Shown piece by piece: positions 27,837 to 37,618 of a stretch of 64,000 bases of DNA (the first letter of the stretch is position 1; each line of letters starts with the position of its first letter). A program made the translations under genes and the position numbers. The stretch lies in the NCBI GenBank assembly GCA_002292215.1, contig DBBN01000074.1:12432-76431 (forward strand). Direction: 5' to 3'. The notes under the pieces are model-generated. The model was not told the DNA's origin. It saw only the letters and a list, made by a program, of their open reading frames with translations, and made no database searches. The stretch is from Glaciecola sp. UBA983. GTDB lineage: Bacteria; Pseudomonadota; Gammaproteobacteria; Enterobacterales; Alteromonadaceae.

Positions 27837-30512
27837 TTAATTCGGTGAAATTTCACGCTTAAGTTCGTGGACACTAGGATCGGCAATATGCGAACTGATG
27901 CTGTAAACACAATGTTCACTTGTAATATCGAGCAAGTCTAAGCTAAACCTCAAAAATTCCTCAAATTCAGTTTCATGTAGCAGTGACACTAATTGAGCAT
28001 CATGCTCAATACCGCCCAGTCTACCCATCTGCATCCATAAATATTGCGCCTGCTGTGAAAACCCAAGATGCTGGGGGTTGAGCTGATGGGTTAAGCTTTG
28101 TTTCACCATTGGCCAATGCGGTGCAAATTGATGTAAAGCACGCCTCATTTCGGTAAAAAACGCCACTTGATGTTGATAAATACTCATGGCTGAATGCTGG
28201 GTGTAGTTGAGATAAAAGCTTACCCCAGGGTGTTGTTGATGTGTGATAAACCCAGACCCAATATCATAACCAATTTGTAATTCTTGACGGAAACGTTCAA
28301 AGAATGGTTCTGCGAGTACTTCTGCTAATATCATTGCCAGCAGGGTTGCTTTTAACGTTTTGTCTTTGGTCAGTAATAATGTGACAAAGCAAGCATTAGG
28401 ATAATTTGATTGTGTCACCAACACGCGTTCACTAGGTTGATGTATTGCAGTATTGAGTGTCGGCTTAGGGACTCGGGTTAGAGTTCGGATCAAAGTGTTA
28501 ATTTGTGCACGTTCTTGGTCACTTAAATTACCGTATATCAAGGCTTCACCATAACATGCAGCAAAAAATCCTTCATGATAGGCAGCTACCTGTTGCAGAT
28601 CAAGTGCATGAATGGCTTCCATTTGCTCATATTCGTAAAAAGTAGGTTGTCGGCACAGAGTTTCACTGAGTTGTGAAAACGCAGCTTGGTATGCTGTTAG
28701 AGGTCGACGTTGGGCTATGTTCTGAAGGTGCTGTTGGTGCAAAGAAGTAAAATTACCGATTAAAAGTAACGGTTCTTGTATGAGCGCCAATACTTCAGTT
28801 AATAACGGGATGAGCAACGGACGTGGACTAGCCACACTTAATGTCAAGCCCGTTTGGTTTGGGTAAATTTTGATATTCCCACCAATCATTGTAAGCGGAT
28901 ATCTGAGAATGTTTAATTTATCCTCGATACCTGATACCCATATTCGCTTGGCAATGATGGATGGCGCATCAGGACGTATATATTCCAATGCTAAAAACAC
29001 TTCAACAATAGGCTTGTCCGTCCCGCTAACATACTCATGATACACATCATGATGCGCAGAGCTTAGGTGTTGTCGCGGAGAGTCATTTTGTGCAATGGCT
29101 TGTGATTCAAGCATGGGTAAGCGTGCAATAAAACGATTGAGAACAAACAAATCAAAACTAAAATCATTAAGTAGGGGATCGGCTATTGTGGGCAATAGGA
29201 CAAATGGTCGGGATTGATATTGTGTTTCATACCAGCGCGTGCGCATTATAGTACCAGTATATTCTGGTAATAGAGGCTCGGGAGCAAGTAATAAAACTCG
29301 CATTTGTCCAAGGTGACATTGCGCCAATAGACTGCGGATCCCGTGATCTGAATACTGTGTTGTTTGCGGCTTTAATGGATTAGGTAAATGTTCAAACCAT
29401 TGCGCCCAGGGTATTGCGACATCATCACTAAAGCATTCTCGCCATGCCATCGCAACATCGAGTTGGTGAATAATAATATCTGCAATGGGCTGTGTATGTT
29501 GACTGCCTAAAAAGCCCAGCCATAACCTCACAATTCGCTGATATTGCCGCAAACCTAACTCAGACAATGCAATATTAACATTCACTTCCAATGTCTGGTT
29601 GACCTGTAATCCCGTATCTACATGATATTGCTTCACTAAGCCATGTTCAATCAGTTGTTGAGGTAATGCCGTGAGAGGCGGATAGTTTAGAATAAACAAT
29701 AATAATGCCACATCATGAGCTGCAATATCAGTTACATCAACAGCAAAACTAAGAATTAATCTTGGCTGGGTAGTCGGTGCACTAATTAATAGTTCAACGC
29801 CTTGCTGCAAATCGAGATATAGAGGAAGTGCTGAAGGGCTTGTTTTGTTATTAATCACTTGTTGAGCTGGAGGAAACCGTGGCAATAGAGTGTGAAAGGC
29901 GGATACGTCGATTGGTGATAAAGGCTTACCACAAATGATATGGATATCGATATTGTCTTGGTGTATATGCGTATCTAGCCATAATTGGACTGCTTTAGTT
30001 AAGCTTTCTTCGCTATGTTCAGCAAACGTGTGAGCGTTACCCGTCGGAAATTTAGCAAACGGGTGGGCTGGGTTACAGGTTTCTCGAGATACTTCTTGGA
30101 CAGCCCTAATTGCATCGCTTTTGATTGCAAAAAATTCTTCAGCAATAGTCACAATTTCTGTCGCTACAGCGGCTAATGTAGTGTTAAATTGACACATGCT
30201 ATACAGCATATTAGCAATAATCACCAATGGGTCGGTAGTGATGTGCGATACTGTAAACAAGAGCTTTTCGGCACTAGTATGGGCATCCAGACGCAGGTGT
30301 TGTTGATTCATTGTATGCAGTAAACCATCTTGCTTGGTGGTGCCTCGCATCAACACATGTTCGACTAAATGGGCTAGTCCAGGGATTGCAACTGGATCAT
30401 CAAAGTAGCCCGTTTTTATTGTAATGTTTACAACATGTTCGGGTAAATCATGTGCTAATATATGGACCGACCAATCATTGATTGATAAGTTATTGACGGC
30501 TTGAGGTTGAAT
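27837..30512 (-). CDS. M16 (insulinase/pitrilysin) family zinc peptidase with non-canonical start
   Basis: About 891 residues if started at 30512. The inverted zinc motif HLVEH follows PGLAH and precedes LMRGTTKQDG. The later ligand glutamate lies in VTIAEEFFAIKSD, and RETCNPAHPFAKF closely matches pitrilysin (KETSNPQHPFAKF). The fold should be four repeated M16 domains. No ATG, GTG or TTG precedes HLVEH in this frame: the nearest GTG (30356) lies inside the motif region. The frame is closed by TAA at 30528-30530, after an in-frame ATG TTT ATT AGT AAG CAG. I chose AUU at 30512 because AGGA stands 8 bases before it. A nonsense mutation or sequence error is the alternative. Confidence 0.7.
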   Translation of the reverse strand: MQPQAVNNLSINDWSVHILAHDLPEHVVNITIKTGYFDDPVAIPGLAHLVEHVLMRGTTKQDGLLHTMNQQHLRLDAHTSAEKLLFTVSHITTDPLVIIANMLYSMCQFNTTLAAVATEIVTIAEEFFAIKSDAIRAVQEVSRETCNPAHPFAKFPTGNAHTFAEHSEESLTKAVQLWLDTHIHQDNIDIHIICGKPLSPIDVSAFHTLLPRFPPAQQVINNKTSPSALPLYLDLQQGVELLISAPTTQPRLILSFAVDVTDIAAHDVALLLFILNYPPLTALPQQLIEHGLVKQYHVDTGLQVNQTLEVNVNIALSELGLRQYQRIVRLWLGFLGSQHTQPIADIIIHQLDVAMAWRECFSDDVAIPWAQWFEHLPNPLKPQTTQYSDHGIRSLLAQCHLGQMRVLLLAPEPLLPEYTGTIMRTRWYETQYQSRPFVLLPTIADPLLNDFSFDLFVLNRFIARLPMLESQAIAQNDSPRQHLSSAHHDVYHEYVSGTDKPIVEVFLALEYIRPDAPSIIAKRIWVSGIEDKLNILRYPLTMIGGNIKIYPNQTGLTLSVASPRPLLIPLLTEVLALIQEPLLLIGNFTSLHQQHLQNIAQRRPLTAYQAAFSQLSETLCRQPTFYEYEQMEAIHALDLQQVAAYHEGFFAACYGEALIYGNLSDQERAQINTLIRTLTRVPKPTLNTAIHQPSERVLVTQSNYPNACFVTLLLTKDKTLKATLLAMILAEVLAEPFFERFRQELQIGYDIGSGFITHQQHPGVSFYLNYTQHSAMSIYQHQVAFFTEMRRALHQFAPHWPMVKQSLTHQLNPQHLGFSQQAQYLWMQMGRLGGIEHDAQLVSLLHETEFEEFLRFSLDLLDITSEHCVYSISSHIADPSVHELKREISPN

Positions 30513-30715
30513 GCTGAGTATCCTAATTTACTGCTTACTAATAAACATAGCCAAAGAAAAGACGGTCGTCACTTTTTTATTATTAGTAATGATATCGGCC
30601 AATATGAATGAGAAAATACTTATCTAACTTAGTATATAGTATTAAAGTATCACCGTAATTTGCAGATTTACCTAGTATAATGCTTTGGTTAGAAGTGAGT
30701 CATACTGAGAAATAT

Positions 30716-31195
30716 ATGAAATTATTAATAATGCGGCACGGTGAAGCTCAATTAGTGGCTGACTCAGATATGCAGCGTCCATTGACAAAGGCCGGAATTA
30801 ACCAAGTAAAGCAAACTGCAGCCTGGTTAATTGATAACGATCTAATACCCAAACAAGGTATCGACTTTGCGTTTGTTAGCCCATACTTACGAACCCGTCA
30901 GACATTTGCAGCGTTAAATGAGATATTACCGATTAATGATGTAGAATACTCACAAGATATTCTTCCTTGCAGTGTGACAAGCATTGCGCATGATTATTTA
31001 GATACGAAGTTATCGTTTTTAGAACAACCTGAGTGCGTCTTAATGGTATCGCATATGCCATTTGTGAGTTATTTTGTGGATACTGTCTGTAAACAACATA
31101 TTTCACCTCTATTTGCTACTGCTTCAGTGGCGGTGATTGAGTATGACCTGAAACGTTCACATGGGAAATTAATAACGCATTTTCAAGGAATTTAG
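30716..31195 (+). CDS. sixA: Phosphohistidine phosphatase SixA
   Basis: 159 residues of the histidine phosphatase superfamily. MKLLIMRHGEA supplies the catalytic RHG at residues 8-10. VSPYLRTRQTFAAL supplies the second arginine, and LMVSHMPFVSYFVD the second histidine. SixA removes phosphate from histidine phosphotransfer proteins. The start at 30716 begins directly with the strand carrying RHG, as in E. coli SixA, and has GAGA 6 bases upstream. A longer frame to 30680 adds only unconserved residues. It is divergent from the M16 gene. Confidence 0.9.
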   Translation: MKLLIMRHGEAQLVADSDMQRPLTKAGINQVKQTAAWLIDNDLIPKQGIDFAFVSPYLRTRQTFAALNEILPINDVEYSQDILPCSVTSIAHDYLDTKLSFLEQPECVLMVSHMPFVSYFVDTVCKQHISPLFATASVAVIEYDLKRSHGKLITHFQGI

Positions 31196-31254
31196 TGTTA
31201 AGGAAAATGCTTTTTGACCGATATAAATTAGGTTAAACCACAACGCAGTCAAGG

Positions 31255-31482
31255 ATGATGGCGAAAAAAAAATCTTTACCAACCAATTTAAAAGAAGCGC
31301 TGAGCTATCATTTATTCCATAATGATATTGCACAAGACGCTGAATTAAAAACATTGATGACCGACTTAAATAAGTTGGACAGACTCGTGGCTGAAGTCAA
31401 GCGTGAAATATTGCGTAACCGAAAAACTCGAGAAGATGCTCTTAAACAAGCACAATCATTTTCTGATAGTTTGTCACCTTAA
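31255..31482 (+). CDS. Small protein, function unknown
   Basis: 75 residues, charged, with a Lys-rich N-terminus (MMAKKKSLPTNLKEAL) and a predicted helical middle (LNKLDRLVAEVKREIL). No signal or membrane segment. AAGG is placed directly before two successive ATG codons; the second (31258) is slightly better spaced. It lies 59 bases after sixA and may be co-transcribed. I do not recognise the family. The even hydrophobic spacing and the ribosome site make it a likely real gene. Confidence 0.55.
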   Translation: MMAKKKSLPTNLKEALSYHLFHNDIAQDAELKTLMTDLNKLDRLVAEVKREILRNRKTREDALKQAQSFSDSLSP

Positions 31483-31502
31483 TATCAATCAACGCCTCCC
31501 AA

Positions 31503-31528
31503 ACGTCTTCGTCGCAGCGATAAGACGT
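31503..31528. terminator. Convergent hairpin between the small protein gene and the CNNM gene
   Basis: The stem ACGTCTT / AAGACGT continues, after a small internal loop, into TCGC / GCGA. The hairpin abuts the CNNM stop codon. T-tracts are short on both sides, so termination strength is uncertain. Confidence 0.45.
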
Positions 31529-31529
31529 A

Positions 31530-32816
31530 TTAATCATCCGAGCGGTTAAGCGGTCGATAGTGCTGTGGCATGACTCTGACAGTTGTGATCATGTTATCAC
31601 TCCATTCTACGATTTCTACCGGATAACCTGCTAAACGTAAAGAGATATTGTTTTCTGGGATATCTTGTAACTCTTCTAAAATTAATCCGTTTAATGTTTT
31701 GGGGCCTTCAATCGGAAACGACCAATTCATTTCTTTGTTTAAATCGCGAATATTGGTACTACCATCAACCAAAACACTCCCATCTTGCTGCGCATTCGTT
31801 GATTTGTGGTGGTCGGGGATCATGTTAGTAGTGAAGTCACCGATGATTTCTTCTAAAATATCTTCTAACGTCACCAATCCTTGTATATCACCATATTCAT
31901 CAACCACTAAACCAATGCGTTCTCGGGCTTTTTGGAACTGATACATCAATACATGTAACGATGTCGAATCGGGCGAGTAAAAAATTTCACGTACTGCGCG
32001 TAATAAGCTCGCTTTAGAAAACTCATCTTTAGATAACAAACGCAGTGCATCTCTGACGTGTACAAAGCCAACCGCGTCGTCAATTGAGTCACGATACAAT
32101 AGTACGCGAGTATGTTGAGAATTGACTAGAAGGCGTTGAATATCTTTCCATTCTTGGTTGATATCAATCGCAACGATTTCATTGCGCGGGATCATGATAT
32201 CTTCGGCGGTCATATTTTCTAATTCTAATATACTGACCAACATATCTTGGTGTTCTTTGGGGATCAATGAACCTGCTTCATACACCACGGTACGTAATTC
32301 TTCAGGGCTTAATTCATCGCCTTGATTATTGGTTGGACTGATTTTAAACAAGGCTAAAAGGATATTGGTGATGCCGTTAACAAAAATTACAAATGGATAC
32401 AGCACTACGCCTAGAGGTTTAAGTAGATAAGAACTAGGAAAGGCGATTTTTTCAGGGTATAGAGCTGCAATCGTTTTAGGAGTGACTTCTGCAAACACTA
32501 AAATGATAAAAGTTAGGGCAAAAGTAGCAATGGCAATACCAACATCGCCATATAAACGTAAGCCGATGACTGTTGCGATGGCTGACGCGCCGATATTTAC
32601 TAGATTGTTACCAATCAATATAAGACCAATCAGTCGGTCTGGGCGGTCGAGCATTTTTTGCACACGCCGTGCCGTGCGATTTCCTTCATTGTTTAGATGT
32701 TTTAGACGATATCGGTTAAGCGACATCATGCCGGTTTCAGAACTAGAAAAATAAGCAGAGCAAAGTATCAACACACCCAGAATAATAAACAAGGTGGTAG
32801 TAGAGATAGCGTCCAA
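31530..32816 (-). CDS. CNNM/CorC-family membrane protein with CBS pair
   Basis: 428 residues. The N-terminal DUF21 (CNNM) membrane domain spans about residues 8-175, with SSETGMMSLNRYRLKHL near its start. A pair of CBS domains (about 195-325) follows, with AEDIMIPRNEIVAI and LVVDEYGDIQGLVTLEDILE as diagnostic stretches. The C-terminal CorC/HlyC transporter-associated domain completes it. Members are linked to magnesium or cobalt efflux or resistance; the E. coli relative is YfjD. In gammaproteobacteria this gene often lies next to ypjD and ffh, as here, 95 bases from ypjD. Ion specificity is not shown by the sequence. Confidence 0.88.
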   Translation of the reverse strand: MDAISTTTLFIILGVLILCSAYFSSSETGMMSLNRYRLKHLNNEGNRTARRVQKMLDRPDRLIGLILIGNNLVNIGASAIATVIGLRLYGDVGIAIATFALTFIILVFAEVTPKTIAALYPEKIAFPSSYLLKPLGVVLYPFVIFVNGITNILLALFKISPTNNQGDELSPEELRTVVYEAGSLIPKEHQDMLVSILELENMTAEDIMIPRNEIVAIDINQEWKDIQRLLVNSQHTRVLLYRDSIDDAVGFVHVRDALRLLSKDEFSKASLLRAVREIFYSPDSTSLHVLMYQFQKARERIGLVVDEYGDIQGLVTLEDILEEIIGDFTTNMIPDHHKSTNAQQDGSVLVDGSTNIRDLNKEMNWSFPIEGPKTLNGLILEELQDIPENNISLRLAGYPVEIVEWSDNMITTVRVMPQHYRPLNRSDD

Positions 32817-32911
32817 AAAGAAGTTTCCTGTATGTACAAAAATAAATTCGAATCAACTAAGTTCGAACGGATAAGGTTCGGATGATAGCGAATTGCACAT
32901 AGGATGCAAGG

Positions 32912-33733
32912 TTATATTAAGATCAATTCACGCACGATGCGGGTGCCAAAGTAGCCAATCGTCAGTATAATCACACCGATACTCGTCAATGTTAAGATCA
33001 TCGTAGTAGATAAACCCCACTTAGCATGGATGACCAGGAGACTGACAAATACAGCAAGCGCAATGATACTTAACACTGTTTTGTGTGCATGTTGGTGTGA
33101 GAGCATCGTATCGATCGTTAAAAAACCACTTACTAAAGCGAGAGCGAGTAAAATACTGCCCAATAGGACTAACTTCAATACCCAAGCTTCCACACCAAGT
33201 AGCGGTGGTAGGGATTGTTGGGTTAATAATAAAGGATTGTGTTTGAGCTGTTTATGAATATAGCGCATTTGTAACGCATATAATAATGCCACCACAACAC
33301 ATCCATAAGCTGAAAGTGATAGCATAATATGGATAACCATTGGTGCAGCTTGGTAATCTGTTAATGTGTAAGATGATGGATTAATCAACATTAACGATAC
33401 ACATACCGTAGCGAATGCGAAACTAACCGGCACTAAAATAGTGTAGCGCATGAAAATGCTGGTGAGCAATAACGTGACAACCATCAACCATGATAGCAAT
33501 GATGCCACATTGACCATGCTCAAATCAGGATTGCCAGATTGCGTAAATAAGGTCAAAAGTAAAAATCCATGCGCCGCAATTGCGCCGATACCCATTACAA
33601 CCGGCAGCCAAGAGTGAGCAATTCGATCCGCCCATGTGTGCTGTTGACCTTGAATCGATATAAAGCGTCGCGACAACAGCCCAGATGCAATGGCATAAGC
33701 AATCATAGCGATAATTTCAATAACGACGATCAT
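32912..33733 (-). CDS. ypjD: YpjD inner membrane protein, CcsA/CcmC-like
   Basis: 273 residues with about eight membrane segments spread over the whole chain. The region PMVIHIMLSLSAYGCVVVAL near residue 131 is the conserved histidine-containing helix of the cytochrome c assembly (CcsA-like) family. YpjD is encoded divergent to ffh in most gammaproteobacteria, and that arrangement is kept here with 156 bases between starts. It lacks an obvious WxWG heme-handling motif, so a role in cytochrome assembly is doubtful. YpjD has also been linked to CNNM partners, whose gene is next door. Confidence 0.85.
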   Translation of the reverse strand: MIVVIEIIAMIAYAIASGLLSRRFISIQGQQHTWADRIAHSWLPVVMGIGAIAAHGFLLLTLFTQSGNPDLSMVNVASLLSWLMVVTLLLTSIFMRYTILVPVSFAFATVCVSLMLINPSSYTLTDYQAAPMVIHIMLSLSAYGCVVVALLYALQMRYIHKQLKHNPLLLTQQSLPPLLGVEAWVLKLVLLGSILLALALVSGFLTIDTMLSHQHAHKTVLSIIALAVFVSLLVIHAKWGLSTTMILTLTSIGVIILTIGYFGTRIVRELILI

Positions 33734-33840
33734 GACACTCCCTAAATATTTTGACTAACTCGCAAAAGGTTAGCTCGACATGATGTTATTAAATAATGAT
33801 ATTTGTTAATATACCCCTAACACGCTGTGACGTAAAACAG

Positions 33841-33846
33841 TATAAT
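33841..33846 (+). promoter_or_regulatory. Probable -10 element of the ffh promoter
   Basis: A perfect TATAAT lies 43 bases before the ffh ATG. The matching -35 (TAACAC with a 17-base spacer) is weak, so the call rests mainly on the -10 and its position. Confidence 0.45.
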
Positions 33847-33889
33847 CGAGTTTATTGTGACATAGAGTAAATTATAGGGATTGACAACG

Positions 33890-35362
33890 ATGTTTGAAAG
33901 CTTAACGGATCGCCTCTCTTCTACCTTAAAGAATATCAGTGGGAAAGGGCGTTTAACCGAAGATAATATCAAAGATACATTACGTGAAGTGCGCATGGCG
34001 TTGCTTGAGGCGGATGTTGCATTGCCAGTGGTCAAAGCCTTTGTCAATCAGGTAAAAGAACGTGCATTAGGGACTGAAGTTAGCAAAAGTCTTCAGCCTG
34101 GCCAGATGTTTATCAAAGTCGTCCAGTCAGAACTTGAATCTGTCATGGGCACTGCTAATGAATCGTTAAACCTTGCAGCGCAACCACCTGCTGTAGTGAT
34201 GATGGCAGGTTTACAAGGTGCCGGTAAAACGACCACCGTCGGTAAACTTGCGAAATTACTCACCGAGCGTGAAAAGAAAAAAGTCCTCGTCGTTAGCGCG
34301 GATGTTTATCGCCCTGCAGCGATTGAGCAGCTTAAAACACTCGCTAATGATGTTGGTGTGGAGTTTTTTCCATCGAATATTATGGAAAAACCCATTGATA
34401 TTGTGAATGCTGCGATTGCGCATGCGAAAAAGCAATTTGTTGATGTATTGATTGTCGATACTGCCGGTCGTTTGCACATTGACGGCGAGATGATGGGCGA
34501 AATCAAGGCATTACATGCAGCGGTTAAACCCGTTGAAACCTTGTTTGTCGTTGATGCTATGACGGGGCAAGATGCCGCCAATACCGCCAAGGCGTTTGAT
34601 GAAGCGTTACCGTTAACCGGTGTGATCTTAACCAAAGCCGATGGTGATGCGCGAGGTGGTGCAGCGTTATCGGTACGTCATATTACCGGAAAACCAATTA
34701 AATTTATTGGTATGGGTGAAAAGCTCGATGCCTTAGAACCATTCCATCCTGAGCGAATGGCATCACGTATTCTTGGTATGGGAGATGTCTTAAGTTTAAT
34801 TGAAGAAGTTGAGCGTAAGGTTGATAAAACCAAAGCAGAAAAGCTTGCCAAGAAAGTGCAAAAGGGCAAAGGCTTTGACTTACAAGATTTCAAAGAGCAG
34901 TTAGAACAAATGCGTGATATGGGCGGGATGATGTCGTTAATGGACAAAATGCCTGGCATGGGCAATATGTCCGCACAGATCAAAGAAAAAGCCAACGATA
35001 AGCAGTTTAATCAATTTGAAGCCATCATTAATTCGATGACATTTAAAGAACGTGAACGCCCTGAGTTAATCAAAGGTTCACGTAAAAAACGTATTGCAGC
35101 TGGTTCTGGTACACAAATTCAAGATGTGAACCGCTTATTAAAACAATTTACCCAAATGCAAAAAATGATGAAGAAAATGACCGGTGGCGGCATGGGTAAA
35201 ATGATGAACAAAATGAAAGGCATGATGCCTCCTGGCGGCGGTATGCCACCGGGAATAAGTGGCCCTGGTGGCATGCCTGGTGGATTACCACCTGGTTTAG
35301 GTGGTGGTTCAAGTACAGGTGGTACTGGTGGTCTTGCCAATATGTTCAAAAAGCGCAAATAA
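33890..35362 (+). CDS. ffh: Signal recognition particle protein Ffh
   Basis: 490 residues. The N domain starts MFESLTDRLSSTLKNISG. The G domain has GLQGAGKTTTVGKLAKLL near residue 107, DTAGRLHIDGEMM near 190 and TKADGDARGGAAL near 248. The Met-rich M domain (about 330-435) binds 4.5S RNA and signal sequences. After it comes an unusually long Gly/Pro/Met-rich tail, about 40 residues beyond the MKGMMPPG where E. coli Ffh nearly ends. The ATG at 33890 matches the family start; a TTG three codons upstream is open but unnecessary. TATAAT at 33841-33846 is a likely -10. Confidence 0.97.
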   Translation: MFESLTDRLSSTLKNISGKGRLTEDNIKDTLREVRMALLEADVALPVVKAFVNQVKERALGTEVSKSLQPGQMFIKVVQSELESVMGTANESLNLAAQPPAVVMMAGLQGAGKTTTVGKLAKLLTEREKKKVLVVSADVYRPAAIEQLKTLANDVGVEFFPSNIMEKPIDIVNAAIAHAKKQFVDVLIVDTAGRLHIDGEMMGEIKALHAAVKPVETLFVVDAMTGQDAANTAKAFDEALPLTGVILTKADGDARGGAALSVRHITGKPIKFIGMGEKLDALEPFHPERMASRILGMGDVLSLIEEVERKVDKTKAEKLAKKVQKGKGFDLQDFKEQLEQMRDMGGMMSLMDKMPGMGNMSAQIKEKANDKQFNQFEAIINSMTFKERERPELIKGSRKKRIAAGSGTQIQDVNRLLKQFTQMQKMMKKMTGGGMGKMMNKMKGMMPPGGGMPPGISGPGGMPGGLPPGLGGGSSTGGTGGLANMFKKRK

Positions 35363-35376
35363 CCCCTGATAATACC

Positions 35377-35404
35377 TTGCTTTTTACCCCAGTAAGCGTA
35401 TAAT
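35377..35404 (+). promoter_or_regulatory. Promoter of the rpsP-rimM-trmD-rplS operon
   Basis: TTGCTT, a 16-base spacer and a perfect TATAAT are followed by a GC-rich discriminator (TCGGCGTCC). This is the pattern of growth-rate-controlled ribosomal promoters. It lies just after ffh and leaves a leader of about 90 bases before rpsP. Confidence 0.75.
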
Positions 35405-35503
35405 TCGGCGTCCTTGAAAAATGAGTGTTGTAGATAATATAATATTCATATAACAAGGATAAATAAGTTAATAGGTAACGCTACAACGAGTTTAGAGGCA
35501 TAT

Positions 35504-35755
35504 ATGGTTACTATTCGTTTACAGCGTGGTGGCGCGAAAAAGCGTCCTTTTTATCAAGTAGTTGTTGCAGACAGTCGTCGTGCACGCAACGGTAAGTTCA
35601 TTGAAAACTTAGGTTTCTTCAATCCAACTGCACAAGGTCAAGCAGAGCGTTTACGCTTAGACCTAGAGCGTGTTGCATATTGGACAAGCGTAGGCGCTTC
35701 TATGTCTGACCGTGTAGCTAGCTTGGTAAAAGAAGCTAACAAAACAGCGGCTTAA
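35504..35755 (+). CDS. rpsP: 30S ribosomal protein S16
   Basis: 83 residues. [20 protein letters not shown] followed by [20 protein letters not shown] is canonical S16. The protein assembles early in the 30S subunit on 16S rRNA. GAGG 8 bases upstream of the ATG is a good ribosome site. It is the first gene of the conserved rpsP-rimM-trmD-rplS operon. Confidence 0.98.
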   Translation: MVTIRLQRGGAKKRPFYQVVVADSRRARNGKFIENLGFFNPTAQGQAERLRLDLERVAYWTSVGASMSDRVASLVKEANKTAA

Positions 35756-35790
35756 TCACTAGATTTCGCAACTGAATTAAAGAGGTATAG

Positions 35791-36312
35791 ATGAGTCAAG
35801 CATCTGAGACAATGATTATTGGAACGATTGGTGCACCTTATGGTGTTAAAGGTTGGGTCAAGATCAACAGCTATACTGATGAAAAAGCTGGTATTTTTGG
35901 TTATGTACCGTGGATTATCGGTACAGATAGAACTTATCAGGTTGCCGAATGGCGAACACACAGTAAAACATTGGTTGCAAAGTTAACTGGGATAGATAGC
36001 CGAGACGATGCTGAACGCATCAAAAACTTGGATATTTCAATTGAGGCAGCTCAATTACCTGAACTGAGCGATGATGAATTTTATTGGCGTGATCTCGTTG
36101 GAATGCAAGTAGTTACCGATAAGGGCTACTCGCTAGGTAAGATTAAAGAGATTTTTGCCACTGGTGCAAATGATGTCATGTTGATCAAAGCCAATACCAA
36201 TGATGCCTTTGGGCAAAAGGAGAGGATGTTACCGATTTTATTTGATCAAGTGGTCAAAAATATCGATAAAACCTCAGCAACCATCACTGTGGATTGGGAT
36301 CCAGCATTCTAA
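35791..36312 (+). CDS. rimM: Ribosome maturation factor RimM
   Basis: 173 residues. The N-terminal RimM domain opens with [20 protein letters not shown]. The C-terminal PRC-barrel domain contains [20 protein letters not shown]. RimM binds S19 and helps 16S rRNA processing in 30S assembly. It begins 35 bases after rpsP with AAAGAGG as ribosome site, and its stop overlaps the trmD ATG by one base (TAATG). Confidence 0.97.
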   Translation: MSQASETMIIGTIGAPYGVKGWVKINSYTDEKAGIFGYVPWIIGTDRTYQVAEWRTHSKTLVAKLTGIDSRDDAERIKNLDISIEAAQLPELSDDEFYWRDLVGMQVVTDKGYSLGKIKEIFATGANDVMLIKANTNDAFGQKERMLPILFDQVVKNIDKTSATITVDWDPAF

Positions 36313-37076
36313 TGACACAGCGATTTAGCATCGTAACCTTGTTTCCTGACATGTTTGCAGGATGCCTGGCTGAAGGTGTGATGGGACGTGCGGTTAAATC
36401 TGGATTAGTAGAAGTTGACTTCTTTAATCCTCGTGATTATACCCACGATAAACATCGCACTGTGGATGACCGACCTTATGGCGGTGGTCCAGGGATGTTG
36501 ATGATGGTGCAACCTCTAACAGATGCAATCAACGCCGCGAAAGCTGGCGCTGATGATATACATACCGTGGTGTACTTATCCCCACAAGGGCGCAAGTTAG
36601 ACCATCAAGGTGTGGCGAGTTTAACGCAAGCAGGTCACTTAATATTAGTGGCTGGTCGCTATGAAGGTATTGATGAACGAGTGATTCATTCGTTAGTCGA
36701 TGCAGAATGGTCGGTCGGAGATTTTGTGTTAAGCGGGGGAGAAATCCCAGCGATGCTAATGATGGATGCTATCACAAGGTTGGTGCCTGGCGTATTAGGT
36801 CATGTTCAATCTGCACAACAAGATTCTTTTGTTGACGGATTGCTCGATTGTCCTCATTACACTAGACCAGAATTGTTAGATGGCCAACAAGTGCCTGCAG
36901 TGTTGTTAAGTGGTAATCACGAAAAAATTAGGCAGTGGCGGTTAGAACAGTCGTTAGGTAGAACCTGGCAACGACGCCCTGATTTATTAAATTTGCTAGC
37001 TCTGACTGAGGAGCAGCGTCAGTTATTAAAGTCTTATCAAGATAAGCAATCTGACCTGCAGCGAAATGACAGTTAA
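36312..37076 (+). CDS. trmD: tRNA (guanine-N1)-methyltransferase TrmD
   Basis: 254 residues of the SPOUT class. [13 protein letters not shown] opens the protein. [14 protein letters not shown] and the knot region [19 protein letters not shown] with [14 protein letters not shown] form the S-adenosylmethionine site. It methylates G37 of tRNAs with G36 and prevents frameshifts. The ATG at 36312, overlapping the rimM stop, is preferred over an open extension of six codons into rimM because it gives the family N-terminus. Confidence 0.97.
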   Translation: MTQRFSIVTLFPDMFAGCLAEGVMGRAVKSGLVEVDFFNPRDYTHDKHRTVDDRPYGGGPGMLMMVQPLTDAINAAKAGADDIHTVVYLSPQGRKLDHQGVASLTQAGHLILVAGRYEGIDERVIHSLVDAEWSVGDFVLSGGEIPAMLMMDAITRLVPGVLGHVQSAQQDSFVDGLLDCPHYTRPELLDGQQVPAVLLSGNHEKIRQWRLEQSLGRTWQRRPDLLNLLALTEEQRQLLKSYQDKQSDLQRNDS

Positions 37077-37094
37077 CTACATAATGAGGATATG

Positions 37095-37454
37095 ATGAAG
37101 AAAGTAAATCAAGACATCATCAAAAAAATTGAGCAAGAACAGCTTAAAACTGACGTCCCAGCATTTGGTCCTGGTGACACAGTAGTGGTTAAAGTCCGTG
37201 TTAAAGAAGGCGAAAAAGAACGTCTTCAGGCTTACGAAGGTGTTGTAATCGCCAAGCGTAACCGTGGCCTACACTCAGCTTTTACCGTACGTAAAATTTC
37301 TTCTGGCGAAGGTGTGGAACGTGTATTCCAGACTCACTCACCGCAAATCTCTTCAATTGAAGTGAAACGTCGTGGTGCAGTTCGTCGTGCGAAATTGTAT
37401 TATCTACGTGAGCGTTCAGGTAAATCTGCACGTATCAGAGAAAAGCTTAATTAA
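37095..37454 (+). CDS. rplS: 50S ribosomal protein L19
   Basis: 119 residues from this start. The core is nearly identical to E. coli L19 ([45 protein letters not shown]). L19 sits at the 30S-50S interface. Two successive ATGs occur at 37092 and 37095; GAGGA ends 1 base before the first, so the second has the more usual spacing. It is the last gene of the operon and is followed by an intrinsic terminator. Confidence 0.97.
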   Translation: MKKVNQDIIKKIEQEQLKTDVPAFGPGDTVVVKVRVKEGEKERLQAYEGVVIAKRNRGLHSAFTVRKISSGEGVERVFQTHSPQISSIEVKRRGAVRRAKLYYLRERSGKSARIREKLN

Positions 37455-37487
37455 TTTTAATTTTTGCGTTACTCACTAACTTATTTT

Positions 37488-37517
37488 TAAAAACCCGCTC
37501 TTGTAGCGGGTTTTTTT
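37488..37517 (+). terminator. Terminator of the rpsP-rplS operon
   Basis: The stem AAAACCCGCT / AGCGGGTTTT with a 5-base loop runs into a T7 tract. It begins 34 bases after the rplS stop. Confidence 0.92.
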
Positions 37518-37618
37518 GTACTTATTGTTGGATATCCGTACTATTGTAGATTAAGACTTGCATCGAGCTTTAAAAATTGTTAAAAAGTCAATAGTCATGC
37601 AGTGTGTAGCTATTTTAG

